A DNA stretch of 64,000 nt from Spodoptera frugiperda (GCF_023101765.2 NC_064226.1:15135251-15199250); one strand, 5' to 3'. Shown: positions 1 through 14,019, counted from the first letter of the stretch. Notes: generated from the letters alone by a model not told the origin. Made by a program: numbers and translations.

Positions 1-655
1 GCATCCGCGGAGCCATGCTTGATGAGGCATCTGTAATACAGGGTCCCATTAGACATCTGACTAAACCTGGAGCGACAAACTCATTGCTACATTACTAGCA
101 CACTATTTTAAGATTAAGTATTCTAGAAATTTCTTAATACGAAATTCTTAGAAATGTACCGATTGTATTATTGATCTATGACGGCCTTGTCTGGCTACTT
201 CGCAAGAAGAAAACATTAATTGGATATTAACTGGAACTCATGTAGGTAAACAAAATGTGTTTATTGTTGAACATAACAGTAACAGAACATATTGTCTGCA
301 AATTACTTGGGTACGAGGAGTTGAAGATCGAGCTCAGTGGCGTTTTATTACAGAACACTATTAGTGTGTAGACGGCAGAGTAAGATACTTATGTCACCAA
401 AACTAATCTTCCCACAGATGTTTGGGTGAGAATACTAAATATGTCACCAAACCTACTCTTCCCGTAGATTTGTAGGTTAGGACTCGACTATAGGATTATA
501 CACATTTGACAGAAATGTGGCAGCAGTGAGCTTTGATAAACCTGAATGTTTTTATCTTCGATCTCCGGCCCATCATTTATGTGGATGTTTAGTAGAGGAT
601 GGAAACGGGCTGATGATGATGATGATATAATGAGGGATGTACTGGTGCCACTTAC
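1..655 (-). other. Dscam-family intron (5' part) after the Ig2 C-half exon
   Basis: Sequence downstream of the last visible exon, beginning with the donor GTAAGT. No Ig3-like reading frame was seen down to position 1, so Ig3 lies outside the window. No repeat or RNA gene was recognised here, apart from a short divergent duplication of a segment reading ATGTCACCAAA near 390-450. Confidence 0.6.
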
Positions 656-805
656 GTGTGACGGTGACCATGGCAGCAGGGCTCCTCCTCTTCTCGCCAG
701 TGAGTGCGTGCTGCGCCTCGCAGGAGTAGGAGCTGCTGTCCTCGGGGCGCGCGTCCCGCACCACCAGGATGTCGCTGCGGCTGCCACCCACTATGTAGCG
801 ACCAC
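656..805 (-). CDS. Dscam: Dscam-family exon, C-terminal half of Ig2
   Basis: Exon of a cell-surface immunoglobulin-superfamily receptor. Read on the minus strand it encodes GRYIVGG, then SDILVVRDARPEDSSSYSC, which is the strand E-F motif (D-x-x-x-Y-x-C) holding the second Ig cysteine, then HALTGEKRRSPAAMVTVT. The HxLTGExR signature is typical of Dscam Ig domains at this position. The acceptor AG is at 807-806 after ATCGAAG, and the donor is GTAAGT from 655 down. The exon takes two bases to complete a Gly codon with the 8-kb exon and leaves one base over, so it is 150 nt and symmetric in phase. An alternative acceptor (ACAAG, ending at 822) breaks the frame with the upstream exon. The paralogue cannot be fixed from four exons. 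Confidence 0.88.
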
Positions 806-1805
806 CTTCGATACAGTAGGACTTGTTAGATGATTAGAACAAAGTACAAGTTATTAATTACCATGTGAGTAATGATCAGGCATTTAATTTCTTTTTCAGA
901 TGTTTTATGACAATATTTTTTCTGCCAGTCCTTGTGAAGCTATGTTTTTGCCCTAAAGCGTGAAGTCCTTTATAGAAAACTCGCTATCACTATATAAATT
1001 AGTCATTATCATAATGACTATCAACGACCTGTAAAGTTAAAGGCACAAAATCTTTATAAACCTAGTTCTCACAGTAAACTGTTAAAAGGTTTATCCATAA
1101 TATACGTATTGTATGTTCAAGCAACAATTTCACCGATAGCAGGGTTTACTTGTGTACATCTCAGCAATTTATTAGGACGTGGCTGTGTTTGTGTAGGTAA
1201 CAAGGTTCATGTACCGTGCAGGTCAAAGCACGGAGCGTCGAACAAGCTTTCTATTTGATTAAACTGCAACGTTCGCTTTCGATACATCCATCAACATCCT
1301 ACTAGGAAGTTCAAGTGACAGAGGAGATTGGAGGGGGGAGGGGGGAGTACAGGCTCGCACAACAGTGGTTTTAACTAATACTGTGTTATTAGTTTGGTAA
1401 TACAAATTATAGTACTTAATACAGTTATGTTTTAGTGACAGTGTGTTTGACTTAGTTTGTAATACACAATGTGTTACAGACATTTCATTATTATGTTATG
1501 TTTAGGTTATTTATATGAACGTTATCTACTTTCTTTATGGATAAGTTTGTTATGCAAAGTGAGATGTAATTTTTAAAGATCATTATTTTCCATATACAGG
1601 TGTAAAGCTTACCGTTCCTACATTTCATTAATGACATTATCTTCCCTAAAATCATTTCATTTAACTCGCCAAAACTCGAGAAAGTTCCATTTAACAGAAT
1701 TTATAGTTTACCCCGCAGAATGTAAATAAAGGTTATTATTTATTACAGTTTTAATTTACTTTATGGCGTGCAATAAATGAGTTTAGCAGTCAGGTTTATA
1801 CGACA

Positions 1806-1829
1806 CGGCACCGGCGGTACCGGCGGTAC
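1806..1829. repeat. Short GGCGGTACC tandem repeat
   Basis: About two and a half copies of a 9-base unit (CACCGGCGG, TACCGGCGG, TAC) inside AT-rich intron. A small GC-rich repeat with no evident function. Confidence 0.5.
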
Positions 1830-3117
1830 TTCTCAAACAACGATCTGTGAAAGTAATGAAACGCTCATGACTTTGAAATTAGGAGACAACTTCCATCGAG
1901 TGCACTTACCCGTTTATAGCGGGTGACAGTATTTGACCGACGACCACCGACGTACTCTTTGTCTACGTCGTGGCTACTCGAGAACAAAAGTTACAATAGA
2001 AAATCGGATTAAATTAATGACGAACGAAATGTAACTTTTATTTTATTCAGTCATAAGTTTCATAGGGTATTGACGTAGCATTCACTAGGCCTCACTTTTT
2101 CATCATCGTTATTTAATGGACTACGATTAGATAAGGTTAGTATCCCATCTCAATGTTTTATTTCAATCGTCAAACAAGTACAGCACTAACAACAATCCTT
2201 TATTACAATACGAAATTAAACCTTAATGCACTGCACATAAAAACAAATAACCTTTACAGTCGCACATGATGCTGAAAGTAATTCCCTCCCACTTGTGTGC
2301 GGGAGCGTGCGGCACGGTGCGGCACCGTCTCGCCGGCCGTCACCGTTTACGATCAGATAACTTTCAAGCGCGACTTTTTCAATGAATTCTAAATGCGCGA
2401 CTAGCTCGGCGCGCGATCCCCTTCGCTCCACCGCTTTGTTTCACCATTGTCGATGTTAACTGATCCACTCGATACTATTGTCACTCTGTTTGCCTTTTAA
2501 ACGTTCCCTTTTTATTGTTTTTCTTAAAGTGTAGATTGAATATCTCTACACAATGCACACAGATGTTCCGAGCATGCAATGCTGCGCTATTGTCTCATGT
2601 GAGTGTGATATAGAGGTTGTAAGTGCAACTCCTTTGTGAGAGTCCGAGTTCGATCTTTAAACTAAGAAAAGTTTATTGAATTTCTCAATTTCAAAATTCA
2701 ATACAAGCAGAGTTTTGAACTGTGTTTGGTGTTTGCTCCAGAAGTAATAGTTTAAACCAAAGTCAAACTATTAGTAACTAAACTATTTAATGAAAATGGT
2801 AAACAAGAGATATTAATAAGTAGTTGTAAAGTTTAGTCAAAGTCACAATATTACACCTCTGTCTAGTGTTCCGTTTAAACATCGTTATAAGAGCACAGAA
2901 AGTAAAGAGTAAAAAATTAATTAATTTCACAGTTTCTAAAGGGAAGCTAGGGAACATCAGAGTAAAGTTAAAACTGAACACGGAGCAGGATAACGTCGAC
3001 GGCGACGTCAAACAATATTTCAATTAGCGAGAAACTGCAGCAACTAGCAACATACTGCGATACTGGAAAAATAATTGCATCTTACGCCCTCGTGAGCCGC
3101 AGGATACAATGTTCCCG

Positions 3118-3125
3118 TGACGTCA
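3118..3125. promoter_or_regulatory. CRE palindrome TGACGTCA
   Basis: Perfect cAMP-response-element palindrome, followed within 40 bases by further ACGTCA/TACGTC half sites. CREB/ATF-type bZIP proteins bind this sequence in animals. Function here is inferred from the motif only. Confidence 0.35.
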
Positions 3126-6100
3126 CCGCACACACGTACGTCACACGTACATACGTCAGGCGTGCGGCGGCGCGTGCGGCGGCGCGGAACACTATAACGA
3201 AGTTTTAATTAACGCTCTTTTGAGCACTTTGCTCCGAATTGTTGTCAAATGTCAACAAATAACACAAATAAGTCTTCAATTAACTTTAGAGCTGAGTGAT
3301 TTACTGTCTTGTTATTATTTACGTTACATACAAACGATGTGGATGTATTGTCGTCGAGATAAGTTTGCTTTACTCAATAATCGTCCTTATTGTTTTGTTA
3401 ACAGTATGATTGGAATAGAATTTATGGAACACCGATGGTGAGTTTTAAAATGAATAATAAAGAAGGTACTTTGAACGCTTTAATAAAATTCTAATCTAAG
3501 AATACCCGCCGTGGTAACTGTATATGGTGGCTGACACCTGTTTAAATAACTTTCTTTAATACCAAAGGAGAATCATGAATATCAATTTATTATTTAAATT
3601 AGTTTCTTTTGAAGAAATTTAATTTAGCAAAGACAGAAGTGGGCCGTGAACAACAAGAAAACTCACTCTTGAATAAAATAAGAAAGCTCTGATTTACTTT
3701 TAATTTCGTTTTGGAACTTGTTAAATTACTTTCTAGAGAATAATTTATGGTAAATTTTGTAAAATATCCGTCTCTCTAGACGATGTCACCGATGTACGAT
3801 TAAAATTTATCTGTCGCTTAGCTGTCGAGAATTATAATTGTTGTTTCATTTAAATTCAAGGTTCGCAAGTTAGCATAACTTTACCGTATTTCTTATTGAA
3901 TGAAATATTCTGTGAGCTGAATTTATAAAGGGACTTCCCAAGGTAATGTTCGTGAACCAAACTAGAGTTTTTCAAAATAATATCATAGAATAAACAAGCC
4001 AGCCCCTCAACCTTAGCAGAATGTATCGAGCCATGAAACACATCAACGGCAAGGAGCCGAAAAAATGTTGGGAAATATCCTAAAGACAAGAACATCGTCT
4101 AGAAATTAACTGATCCTTTATCGCAGCCTTAACTTGTTTTATGTCGACTTTATGAACGGTACGTCATTCAAATAACCATAAAAGTGAATGTCGGGGCTGT
4201 TCCCGGAATGTATATAGTGGGGCGCGGTGCGAGGCTCCGGGAGGCGATGGGTGACGAGATAAACCCCGGAACGTCTGTCTCAACTCGATAACAGTCACTT
4301 AAATCCACACTTTCATGAAAAATACCGTTTTTTAATTTCATTTTTATAAACTCAGTTTATTTTTGGTTTTTAAAGAAAATTGCGTTTCATTAATTTTACT
4401 GACTCTAGTAAAATAAAACTTAATTAAGGTTAGGTTGGAACTTGGATTATTTTAATTGGAATATGATATAAAGATGAGAGTTAGCTCTCAAAGACTTGTT
4501 CTTAAGTGGGCTTACATCACAATATGTATGGCATAGATTTTGTCAATGTTTCAAGTGTTCAAAGTAGCAGCTAATATATTCAGTAGGAAGCAATACGTGT
4601 GGAATACATTAGCTGTTTATTTCCCGGAAAGTTTAGTAACAGCTGAGGGAGCCGCGCTAAATGGCGCTTGTAGCGAATGTGCACGAACATGACGCACTGC
4701 CAACTTTACACCACTCGCCCCACCGCACAACATAGCCGCGAAATTAATGTTACCACTTAAGAATTACATTACACACGCACCCGACGAAAATTACATTAAT
4801 TTGTTAAAAATATGAGAAGTTGAATGAATTTTTAACGTCAACACGTAAAGTTTCGTTTTTAATTTAAACGTAATGTTCTTTTATAAAATGAAAGATGTTT
4901 AAAATGTTATAAACAACCGCAAATGACAACGAGTAAATGAATGTAAAGAATGGAGTGTAACAGAAGCTGTAACAGTTCCTCAGAGTGACGGGCGGATATT
5001 AAATCAAGCGCGCGGGTAATCTGCATAAACGCCGGCGAAACTGGCACTCTGTCGGGAACTAAACTGCATCCTCCGCGCCACGCTGGGTGCCGGCTACAAA
5101 TTAGCTGGTTTTTGTTCGAATTCTAAAAGTTTGTGCTGCTATACAGCCAACCGCTAAGAACATAGAAACGAAAACTTGTTCAAGATGAGCTGCAAGAAAT
5201 GGCTTAAGAAAAAGTTTTAGCTAATTATGATACTTATGCAAATTACTGATAAACTCAGATTAATTTCTTTCCTAATTTTGTCTTTTATTTGTTTTTGTTT
5301 GAAGGACGATAATGCTACAAAGGGAATGTAACTGCAATGTTTGTTTTCAAAACAAGCTAGTGCAAGATTTCCGAACTGATGTCATATTATAACGTAACAA
5401 TAGAGAAAAACTTCTCCACTGAAGCAGTAATTAGCAATCAATCAGTATCCCGAAGTGTTGCAGCGCAGCGCTACAACTTATCTGTTTAAGCAGGGAGTGG
5501 TAATTCGTCGCAACTGCATCAAAGGCGAACATTAAACTTGCATTAGCGACGCTTAACTTTACGTAAAGTTTGAATCTTATTGCCGCTGCGCACCGACAAT
5601 TGAGAAAAGTTCCCTATTCAATTTGTACTGTTCTTCTTTATTAAAGGACTGTGCAAAGAATTCAGAGATGGAACTGTTGAATGGTAATGTACCGGTTACT
5701 GCAGTCTGCCGTCTTAGACAATGAATTCCTCCGCTTAACTGCGAGCCTAATGTAAATGTACGGCGAATAAAGAGATAACGAATAAAACTGGATGAATGAT
5801 TTAACGTGTTGTCTTAGAACTTAACAACGCAACGATAGTTATTCAGGCTTCTATCACTGACTTTATATTAGGTGAAGTAGGTAGTATATATTTTTCTTCA
5901 AGTTGTCGAGAGAGAGAGCTAACTTATTCTCTCTGGAGATAGATTAACAGTCATCAGTATTTTGGGCAAACTAATTATTTATTGTTGGCGCCGCTGTGGC
6001 GTCACATTACTGGAGCCTACAGTTATAAATGTGAACACTAAGGATAATATAACGGAGTCACTTTTACTTAGAAATATTGAGGTTTCTCCGTAAACCAGCG

Positions 6101-8026
6101 AGCGATATCGTGACATAAAATTTTTATTATGACAGATATTATTTTACAATTTTATCATGGAGTTTTAGTATCTGAGCTGGGTGATAGTAAACTACACAGC
6201 CACGTTACTTATCATAGACTTGTCATAAAATATTACTTGATGCTCATGGACCAATCAATGATCTATCGCATTCAATGGTCCGTGCTGATAGCGTATGGTT
6301 GTGGACGCATAATGTCGTGAGCGATTATTAATTCAACAGTCAACACAATCGTCCCATTGTCGGCTTATCTGTTGACACTTAACTGGGATCCTATACACTA
6401 TACCTACTCGTATATTGAATAGATGATCATCTTATGTGATATTGTGTAAGAGATACCCAAATGTCAAGATTTGTCAAGGATTTTCAATAAAAATACTATG
6501 TTATGAAAGGTTTACAAAAACATACGCGAGTAATCCAGATTAAACGATGTGTTTAAGAGAAAGAAAATATTTATTTGCTGTGAAAATCTTGCATTAAGTC
6601 AAATGTAATCTTAATATATTACATTGCGCCTCCGGGGCTGGCTGAAGAGTTGTATCATTAATCAACAGTAACGGAATCAAGTCAAGATAATTATGTTACG
6701 CACTCACTCGGCGGTGTCGATTGTCGATCCCTTAACGAAGTGTTTCGGCTCCATCGAGCATTCTAGGGGTCTCAGAGTAAACCTGTGCTTAATGTAAGGT
6801 TGACTAGATTGAGTTGTTGTCCGTTAAGTTTTAATGATTACGTTTTCGTTCATTTGTATTGTTTTACTGTAGTCTCACAGATATTTAAATACTAAAACTT
6901 TATTCTACTGATAAGCAAGGAAAACTACGTAAATTGCTTCTACCTTTCTTAATAGAAAATGTAACAAACAGACCGAGAAATATTGTTGTGTCAAGAAAAA
7001 GATTCCACATGTTTACAGACAATGAATGAGTAAATAAGAAAGACAAACACAAAATGCCGAAACCGCGCAACATTAAACAAGTTCCACCAACAAATATAAC
7101 TTCAGCTTAAAAAACAATCTCTCGGAAAAATGTCGGACAAGTTGAATGAGTCATTACCTCAACGAGTAATCGAAAAAGAACGGAAGCGTCCGTAAATGAA
7201 AACATTAATCGAATTTTCTGGTTCTAATCGAGGACTCGGAACTCATAAAGCAAGTTCAGCTCCCTTGTTCCTGTCGCCGACAGCCGCTTCCTACACTCGG
7301 ATTAACGAAAAATTCTTAATTTTCTCCTTTCGAAAGCAATAATCGGCCATTTGGCTCGTTCGCGAAAATTAATTTTCGATTTTATAAGGTCCAGGGTCGC
7401 TATTGTTGGAAACTTTCCAGACGACCGTATCTATTGGGACTGGAGGAAGGTTGCGTTCGGAAACACGATTGACAGACGAGTACACGAAATATAAATAAAA
7501 ACTTTCTACGAACTGATCAATTGACAAACTAATTTTTTCGTGAAAGTAAAAAGTTACAGCGTTTTGTATCGTCCTCGAAGTTTAAAGTATGTAAAGGTCA
7601 CTTGTCAGTATTGAAGTAGCTGCTACTGAGTATTGTTGTTGGAACTATACGCAATTATGTTGTAAAGTTAATAAATTGTACGTTTACAGGTAAAAGTTTC
7701 AGTAACAATGAAACAACTACAGACTAGACCAAATTATAAGCTCTTATTTTAGATCACTAAAATGGAGTTATAATAACTACACAACTGTTGTAAACCATTT
7801 TATTGACAGGCAACTATTTTGATAATACAATTACGAATTGTTTTCAGTACAGCAACTGTGTTCGTTTTCATCCTATTTATATATAAACCCACGCGGTTTA
7901 TGTAACAAATGTAATCTAAACTTTAGAACACGTAGATAGCGTCAGCAAAGTACCAGCGAATTATATTATAGACCCGGCTTTATTTTTATCGTTCGAATGA
8001 GTAAGGCACCATATTCATTGACTTAC

Positions 8027-8188
8027 CAGCTTCAGCGGCGAGTGGTGCCAGTACGTTGCCGTCCTTGAACCACCTGGAGACGGTGACGTGGCTCCTCACG
8101 ATGGGCGGCACGCTGCAGGTCAGCAGGGCAGCGCCGCCCGCCACGCCGTGGGACGACTGCACGCGCACGTCCCACGGTACGTCCATTA
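8027..8188 (-). CDS. Dscam: Dscam-family exon, N-terminal half of Ig2
   Basis: Encodes the start of the second Ig domain: VPWDVRVQSSHGVAGGAALL, then TC with the first Ig cysteine, then SVPPIVRSHVTVSRWFKDG with the conserved core Trp. The acceptor is TTGTTGCAG ending at 8189 and the donor is GTAAGT from 8026 down. It is 162 nt: two incoming bases join the previous exon to give Val, and one base carries over to give Gly with the next exon. In Dscam1 the exon at this place (exon 4) is a tandem cluster of alternatives. Here only one copy was seen. Both the domain split and the phase match the Dscam family plan. Confidence 0.9.
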
Positions 8189-8920
8189 CTGCAACAATTA
8201 CATTTGTTAATATCTTAAGATTTCTATATGCCTGATGGTAGGCATTCAGAGCCGCCTATGAATACAAGTAACGCGACAGGAGTTACTATATGCGTTGCCA
8301 CTCTTATGTTGCAAACACACATACAGGTGGTGATAGAAAAATGTTGGCTGTATCCTACCAATTATGTGCACAAATATGTGGTAAAATGCTGTTCAAAATC
8401 AATAGCTGTTAAATAAATATTAACATCGATTAAATCACAGAACAGAGAAATCTTCTCTATTCTGTGGGTTAAATCGTTTGAAATGAAATTAAGGTACTTT
8501 AGTTAAATGTCTCTCAGATAATTTTGTGTATAGATTTTACTGTTCATTTATTTTGTAAGTTATGACGTTACGGCCGATCAACCAAAGTTTAACCCCAAAC
8601 CAGTCGAAATGAATAATATCAAATAAATCGAATTTGTGAGTTAAATAAAACTCGTGTTCAAAATATAAATCATGTTAATTGCCTCATTTGTGATGTTTAT
8701 AGTTAAATGAACCCTAATAACGTTACCCAACGTATCAGTTAATTAATTTGGAATCAACCAATCAGAGTAACACAGCAACCGCAAACCAAACCGTTCACCT
8801 TATTATGTACTAGTCAAATATATAACATAACGATATATAGTAGTATGTACTTAGTAGTTGCTAACTTATAATCACCGTGGACCCTTGACTGAAGCATGTT
8901 AAGTTCATGCAGCGTCCGCA

Positions 8921-8928
8921 TGACGTCA
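8921..8928. promoter_or_regulatory. CRE palindrome TGACGTCA
   Basis: Second perfect TGACGTCA, in the Ig1/Ig2 intron. Another lies 151 bases further on at 9072-9079. Binding-site status is inferred from sequence alone. Confidence 0.35.
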
Positions 8929-9004
8929 GAGTCACACACAGACTCTATCGGTATAATCCTCCGCCCGATAGCTCTCATAGATCAGTGTGTCACTCATTAT
9001 CTGA

Positions 9005-9050
9005 CCCTCCCCCCGCTGCCCCCGCCTGCGTTTACCTCCCCCCTCCCCCG
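9005..9050 (-). other. C-rich tract, G-quadruplex-capable on minus strand
   Basis: On the minus (host transcript) strand this gives at least four runs of three or more G within about 45 bases: GGGGG, GGGGGG, GGGGG and GGGGGG with short loops. This fits the usual G-quadruplex pattern. The structure would form on the coding strand and in the intronic RNA. Function is unknown. Confidence 0.45.
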
Positions 9051-9071
9051 TAATGATGACATGACATCGAG

Positions 9072-9079
9072 TGACGTCA
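9072..9079. promoter_or_regulatory. CRE palindrome TGACGTCA
   Basis: Perfect CRE flanked by AT-rich DNA (GAG before, TTAATTAA after) and close to the C-rich tract at 9005-9050. Motif evidence only. Confidence 0.35.
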
Positions 9080-12000
9080 TTAATTAAACGGGGCCCACGT
9101 CCAGCGGAATTGGGTTAGCGGTTACTGCATGCATCAATTATGTGAAGTTTGGACGCCCATTGTACCAGTACTGTAGGCCTTACTAGAACTTCGGCCGGTA
9201 TTGTTTCAATGGCTACAGGGTTTCAAAGACATTCGGGATAGAATTCTATACAGCCTGTGATGGTCAAGTAATTAGATTTTCGTTTATCTATGTGTAATAG
9301 TTTACCACTTTTGATGAAACGTCAAATGTATAAATACGTTTTACATCGGTAGTTGGTTGCTGACAAAGGTTCTGGGATAAAACGTTCCTGTCCCTGGAAA
9401 TATATTTATCTGTTTGTTCAACAGGAATATTAGTCACGTATCAAAGGTTGGAAAGTTTTTCACGTTGTTTTGGGAATAAATAAGACAGATGGCCGCTACC
9501 TGGTACCAGACATTGTTCTCTCTGAGATAAATGATTCAAAACATGAACAATTTTACCAAAGTTTATTTTGTTTGCCAACATTTTCCACTTAAATTCATTA
9601 GTTGTCAGTTTGTAGTTTCGCACGTGTTAACACAGGGAGGTGTAATTATAATATTTTGTTTATTGTCTAGTTTCCAGTAAAACAATGAGTTATATTTACT
9701 ATAAAGGAGAATATTCGAGAGCTCATTAAATTCTATTGAACCCTTAAGTAAGTGAAGAGCGTCGTTATAGATGTACTAAACGAGATTTAAATATAATATT
9801 TGAAGGAAGTTTGGAAAATCTGTTACTCGGGGTAATCCGATTTTTCCACTGGTTCAATTTTAATCCAATTATTAAGTTGGAGCCCCGGGCTCTGACGCAG
9901 ACTCTGTTTTGGTGTCTATTTTCTCATACAATGATTTATGTTCATAAATCTATTTTGGAAGCTTATCGTTAAACCTTTTTGATGTGATTAACTTAAACTT
10001 GTTCTCCAATTACATAATATTTTCTCAGAACGTACTCATTCCCTTGTCAGTGTGATACCGTATACGTCATTCACATAAGACTGTCATCTGTTTCGTTTGC
10101 TTATTACTTGTTACATCATTGTTTGCCCCTCACCCCATAATCAACTTACCACAATTGTCTCCGCACCAAACATGGCGGAAATCATAAAATTAATTAAAAC
10201 TCCAAATTGAAACCAGAGCTTGAAATATGTACGCAAAGTGACAGCAATCAGGTACCACGCTAGTGGAAGGGGTTCAAGAATTACCCCTCTTCAGATGGAA
10301 AGGTCGCATGAGGTGTGACAGCGAATTACACGCTATAGCGGTCTGTATGTTGTAGTAGCTATTATACTATGTTGTTGGTGTTTATCGTCGCTGTGTGTAG
10401 TGACAGTAAACTATGCTGTAGTACTTATGTTGTACAGCAAGTTAAGTAAGGAAAGTTATTGTGTGTCTTTATTATCTCTCTAAGCATTGCCACGAATAGA
10501 AAATAATGAAATGTAATAATAGTAAGCTCCCACAAACGGATAATACGTCACGTGGAGTGGCCTCGTCTCGGGGCAAGCGCTCCATCACCCTGCACTCGCC
10601 CAATTAAACCCGCATAAACAAAGCAGTCAGTCAAAAATAATAAGATGTCACCCCCCCCCCCCGCTCCCCGCGGGAGATCCGCCAGTAATGAAATCCGCGG
10701 CGAGTCCGCCTTGAATTATAAACATCCGCCGGACTCTGATTTCCCTCGCCGCCGATGGCTCCAAACAAAATGTTGGTTAACTGAAGCATTAGTCTGTCAA
10801 GCAAATGAGTATGATACTGTATTGCGGAGCCAATTATCGCTGCGGTGGAACTTCGAGCTGTTTCGTTTTACGAGGTAGATCTCAGGGCGGCCATTACGCC
10901 CGTATCTACACGCCGCCGGTGAAGATCCTATTCAAATTGTCTGCTCCGTATTAACTAGCTCTTCAACTTTGATGACTGGTTATATTTCTCTCTTGAACTG
11001 TTTCTGATACTAACTCGTACGAATATGTTCAGTGCGTAAGTTCATACATAGCAGAACTCATAATGTTTGGGTATGAATACATCTTCTTGTGCTGTGTTTA
11101 AGACTGTTTTTGTCCATTTATCTTTAACAATAATATTACAATAACACAATATAGTATCCGTAAAACTAAAACATTTTACTGCTAACTATCTCTTTATTCC
11201 ATTTCCAATTAACATGTATACAGAGAGGGAAGAACGAGTCACAGGTGCCTAGTTCATTTAGGATTAAAGCTCAAATAGAACTCATTCCGCGTTAAACTAG
11301 ATAGATAGTGGCAATATCTTGGCGGACAAAGGAGCAAGGCGCTGCCGGCTAACCAGCTCCATTATTAAAGAGAAGCAAACAAAACCTCACGACTTTAGCA
11401 ACGGAAATAAAACAATATCTACACTTTTATACCAAAACAATAATCTGTGTGTACTGATAACAATTGGTCGGCAAAGTGAACGAATCCAGTAATCAATTGA
11501 TTGGATTACAAATTGTGGAACGAAGTGTTAATCTTTTGCGAACCAAGTTTGAATAAACATCCAACTGCCGCCAGAATAAAAAAGCGAACAGATTTGAAAT
11601 TGGAATTTTCTCTAATCGGCTCTTTGCGATTTATTCTTACCGGATAAAAATTCAATACTTCATTTCCTGAATGGAGGCTGGGAAATCGGTTTCTTTAATT
11701 AATTTCTTTTTGTGCGACATCAAAGCCGTCTAGTTGTTTGTAAATTAAAAACGTGTTTTCTACCGTACTCTGAGGATTTCCTCCATAAACAGACTCGATT
11801 AATTTTTGTATAAGAAATAAATAGATTTTGTAAGAGCAGTTTTCTGCTTGCAAAGGAACAGCGGTTTTTTAATTATTCATAATATTTATTGGGTTCAGTT
11901 TCGTGAAACAATAGGCTGAAAGGAAATTGAATTTGTTGTGGGCGGGAGACTGTCCGAGTAGAAGTATAGCTGCAGAGTAGTGGGAGTTAGTGATCGTGTT

Positions 12001-14006
12001 TTGTTCCGAGATGTGTTATAATGTTAGCCGACGCTAAGACGAGCTCTAGTGCACTGATGTATTAGTGCTATTACTGAGGTGAGCGTTATGACACATTCTT
12101 ACAATGTTCTCAAATAAGCAAGTTTTATTACGCTCGTATAGCAGGTTGGCTGATATGGCCGTATCTCCAGGCACTGTGTCAATGATCTGATGTGTTTGTA
12201 GCTACAGAGCGCTGCGCCCCCCTCACTTAGCGAAGGTACTCCATTACGATATACATATAGAGGCATTACGGACTGTAACGATAAAAGTTATATTAGAAAA
12301 CGTTTAACCATGTCAGATAATGTACAAACCAGTGTAGGCGTTAACTTAACAAAACTTCAACAATTTACTCTTTACACTGAGTAATGAGGATTCTTCCCTA
12401 ACTAGATTTAATTTTAGTTCAAAAACAATTTGTCTGATATATTGAGGGTAGATTGATAAAACAAAATTAGCTGTCAAAGTTCGTGTGGCAAAACCAATGT
12501 TGACCAGTGTAATTAATGTGTTTAATAAAATTTTAAGGCATGTTCCACTGAGGGTATCGGTATACTATTGAACAAAATGTTAATATCGACACCGTAACGG
12601 CTGCTGACCCGAAGATCATATTTTGACGACCCACCTCCGCGGAGGTAGCATACAAATACTTTAATCAAGACTACAATAAGGCGCGTGTACAGTGGCACAG
12701 CTCACCTCGGCGCGCTGGTCAGGCAAACATCGTTATGTATGTAAAGCGAGCAGCAATAAGGAACATCTGGCGCGCATTACTGCGGACCGTCGACTTTCCG
12801 ACTAATTAACTTTCCTCGAGGAAATGTTACAAAAACTCCACTTAACATTCTAATCACATTTTTTTCACTGAGGAATAAATTTTGTTAAAGTTCAATAGGA
12901 ACTTGGAGTGTGCGGTCACTGAGTTAATACTGTTTCACAGATACTTTTTATTTCACAATGGCTGAGTAATGGCGGGCTCGGGATTATTTTTATACTTTCT
13001 TCACCCCGAGCACAGAGATGATTTCTTATAAAAGTAAGAATACTTAATTGACGTTTTATATCTTATCTAACTAATAACGCACTTCTGTATGTGAGGGAGG
13101 GAGTGGGTACCTCTCACTATCTACCAAAGCTACTCGTACATACTGCCTCACTCGGTGGAAACCAGGCCAGTCTCATTAAATCCTTACTCCTATACAATCA
13201 TGAAATGACTTTTCATCCCCCGCGCTATATACCTTGTATGTATATGCCTACGTCAGGCCACATCGGCCCTAAGCCCTTACGTGACAGTTGCTTAGTGCGC
13301 GCCACCCTTCAGCCCATGGAACAAAAGCCCTTTTTACTCAACAACTCGAGGGCCATTAATTCCACTCTCGGGAGAAGGACTTTTGGAAAACGCTCAACTT
13401 CATTTGTTTAGTCTCCGTTATAAAGCGGGATTATGTTTTGTGTAATTTCAATAAACTCCCAACTCAAAGCGCTTTGATTTACTACACGGAGCATTTATTA
13501 TTCACGGATATAATTTGCTAGTGCCAATAAAATTGTTCTCCAACACAAATTAAGTATTCGTCATTACGTTTCTCACAAAGACGTTAATAAATCTCTGTTT
13601 AAATATTTACTTGGTTTCGCCTCCGTAGTGTGCGCGTATTTTCTAATTAGGTTATACATTGTTTGAGGATTAGAGCAAGTGAAGAACTTCAGTCAAAATT
13701 AAATTTTTGAAGATTGTTCCAGTGTGGAGCTACTAGTGAATGAACGCTTCGATTCCATTACACATTGTAGTAGTAGAACCCGCACTTGTTCTGTGACACG
13801 CTACAAAACAGCGTTCAATCTCCGACGCGAGCTGTAAAGCGGAGCTTACACCGTATCGCCATTGTGGCTCGCCATTGTTCGACTGCGCGCAAAAAGAGCC
13901 GTCAAGTGGTCGTCGAGATACCGCGAGTGGCAAATCGGCTGATACAAGAGCGGCCGATAAGTGTTGCGAGAATGCTGACGTCGGAGATTGTCGCACCGGC
14001 CTTTGT

Positions 14007-14019
14007 AGGGGGCGCCACT
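14007..14019 (+). promoter_or_regulatory. CTCF-like core motif
   Basis: AGGGGGCGCCACT fits the AGGKGGCGC-type core bound by CTCF in insects and vertebrates. It lies in a CpG-rich island (about 13790-14060) that stands out from the AT-rich intron. Only the core was compared, so chance occurrence is possible. Confidence 0.3.

Larger units (their letters stand above)
806..8026 (-). other. Dscam-family intron between the two Ig2 exons (about 7.2 kb)
   Basis: AT-rich intron bounded by a GTAAGT donor and an AAG acceptor. Contents seen: two adjacent runs of six G near 1332-1345, a GGCGGTACC triplet repeat (1806-1829), a perfect CRE palindrome (3118-3125) inside a GC-rich ACGTCA-rich patch (3115-3185), and GA-rich tracts. 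No further coding exon was found. The open stretch around 2216-2431 has no usable splice sites or Ig motifs. Confidence 0.6.

Noticed and set aside
2216..2431. Open minus-strand frame of 71 codons in the Ig2 intron
   Set aside because: No Ig motif, poor donor and acceptor, and it would disrupt the phase between two well-matched exons.
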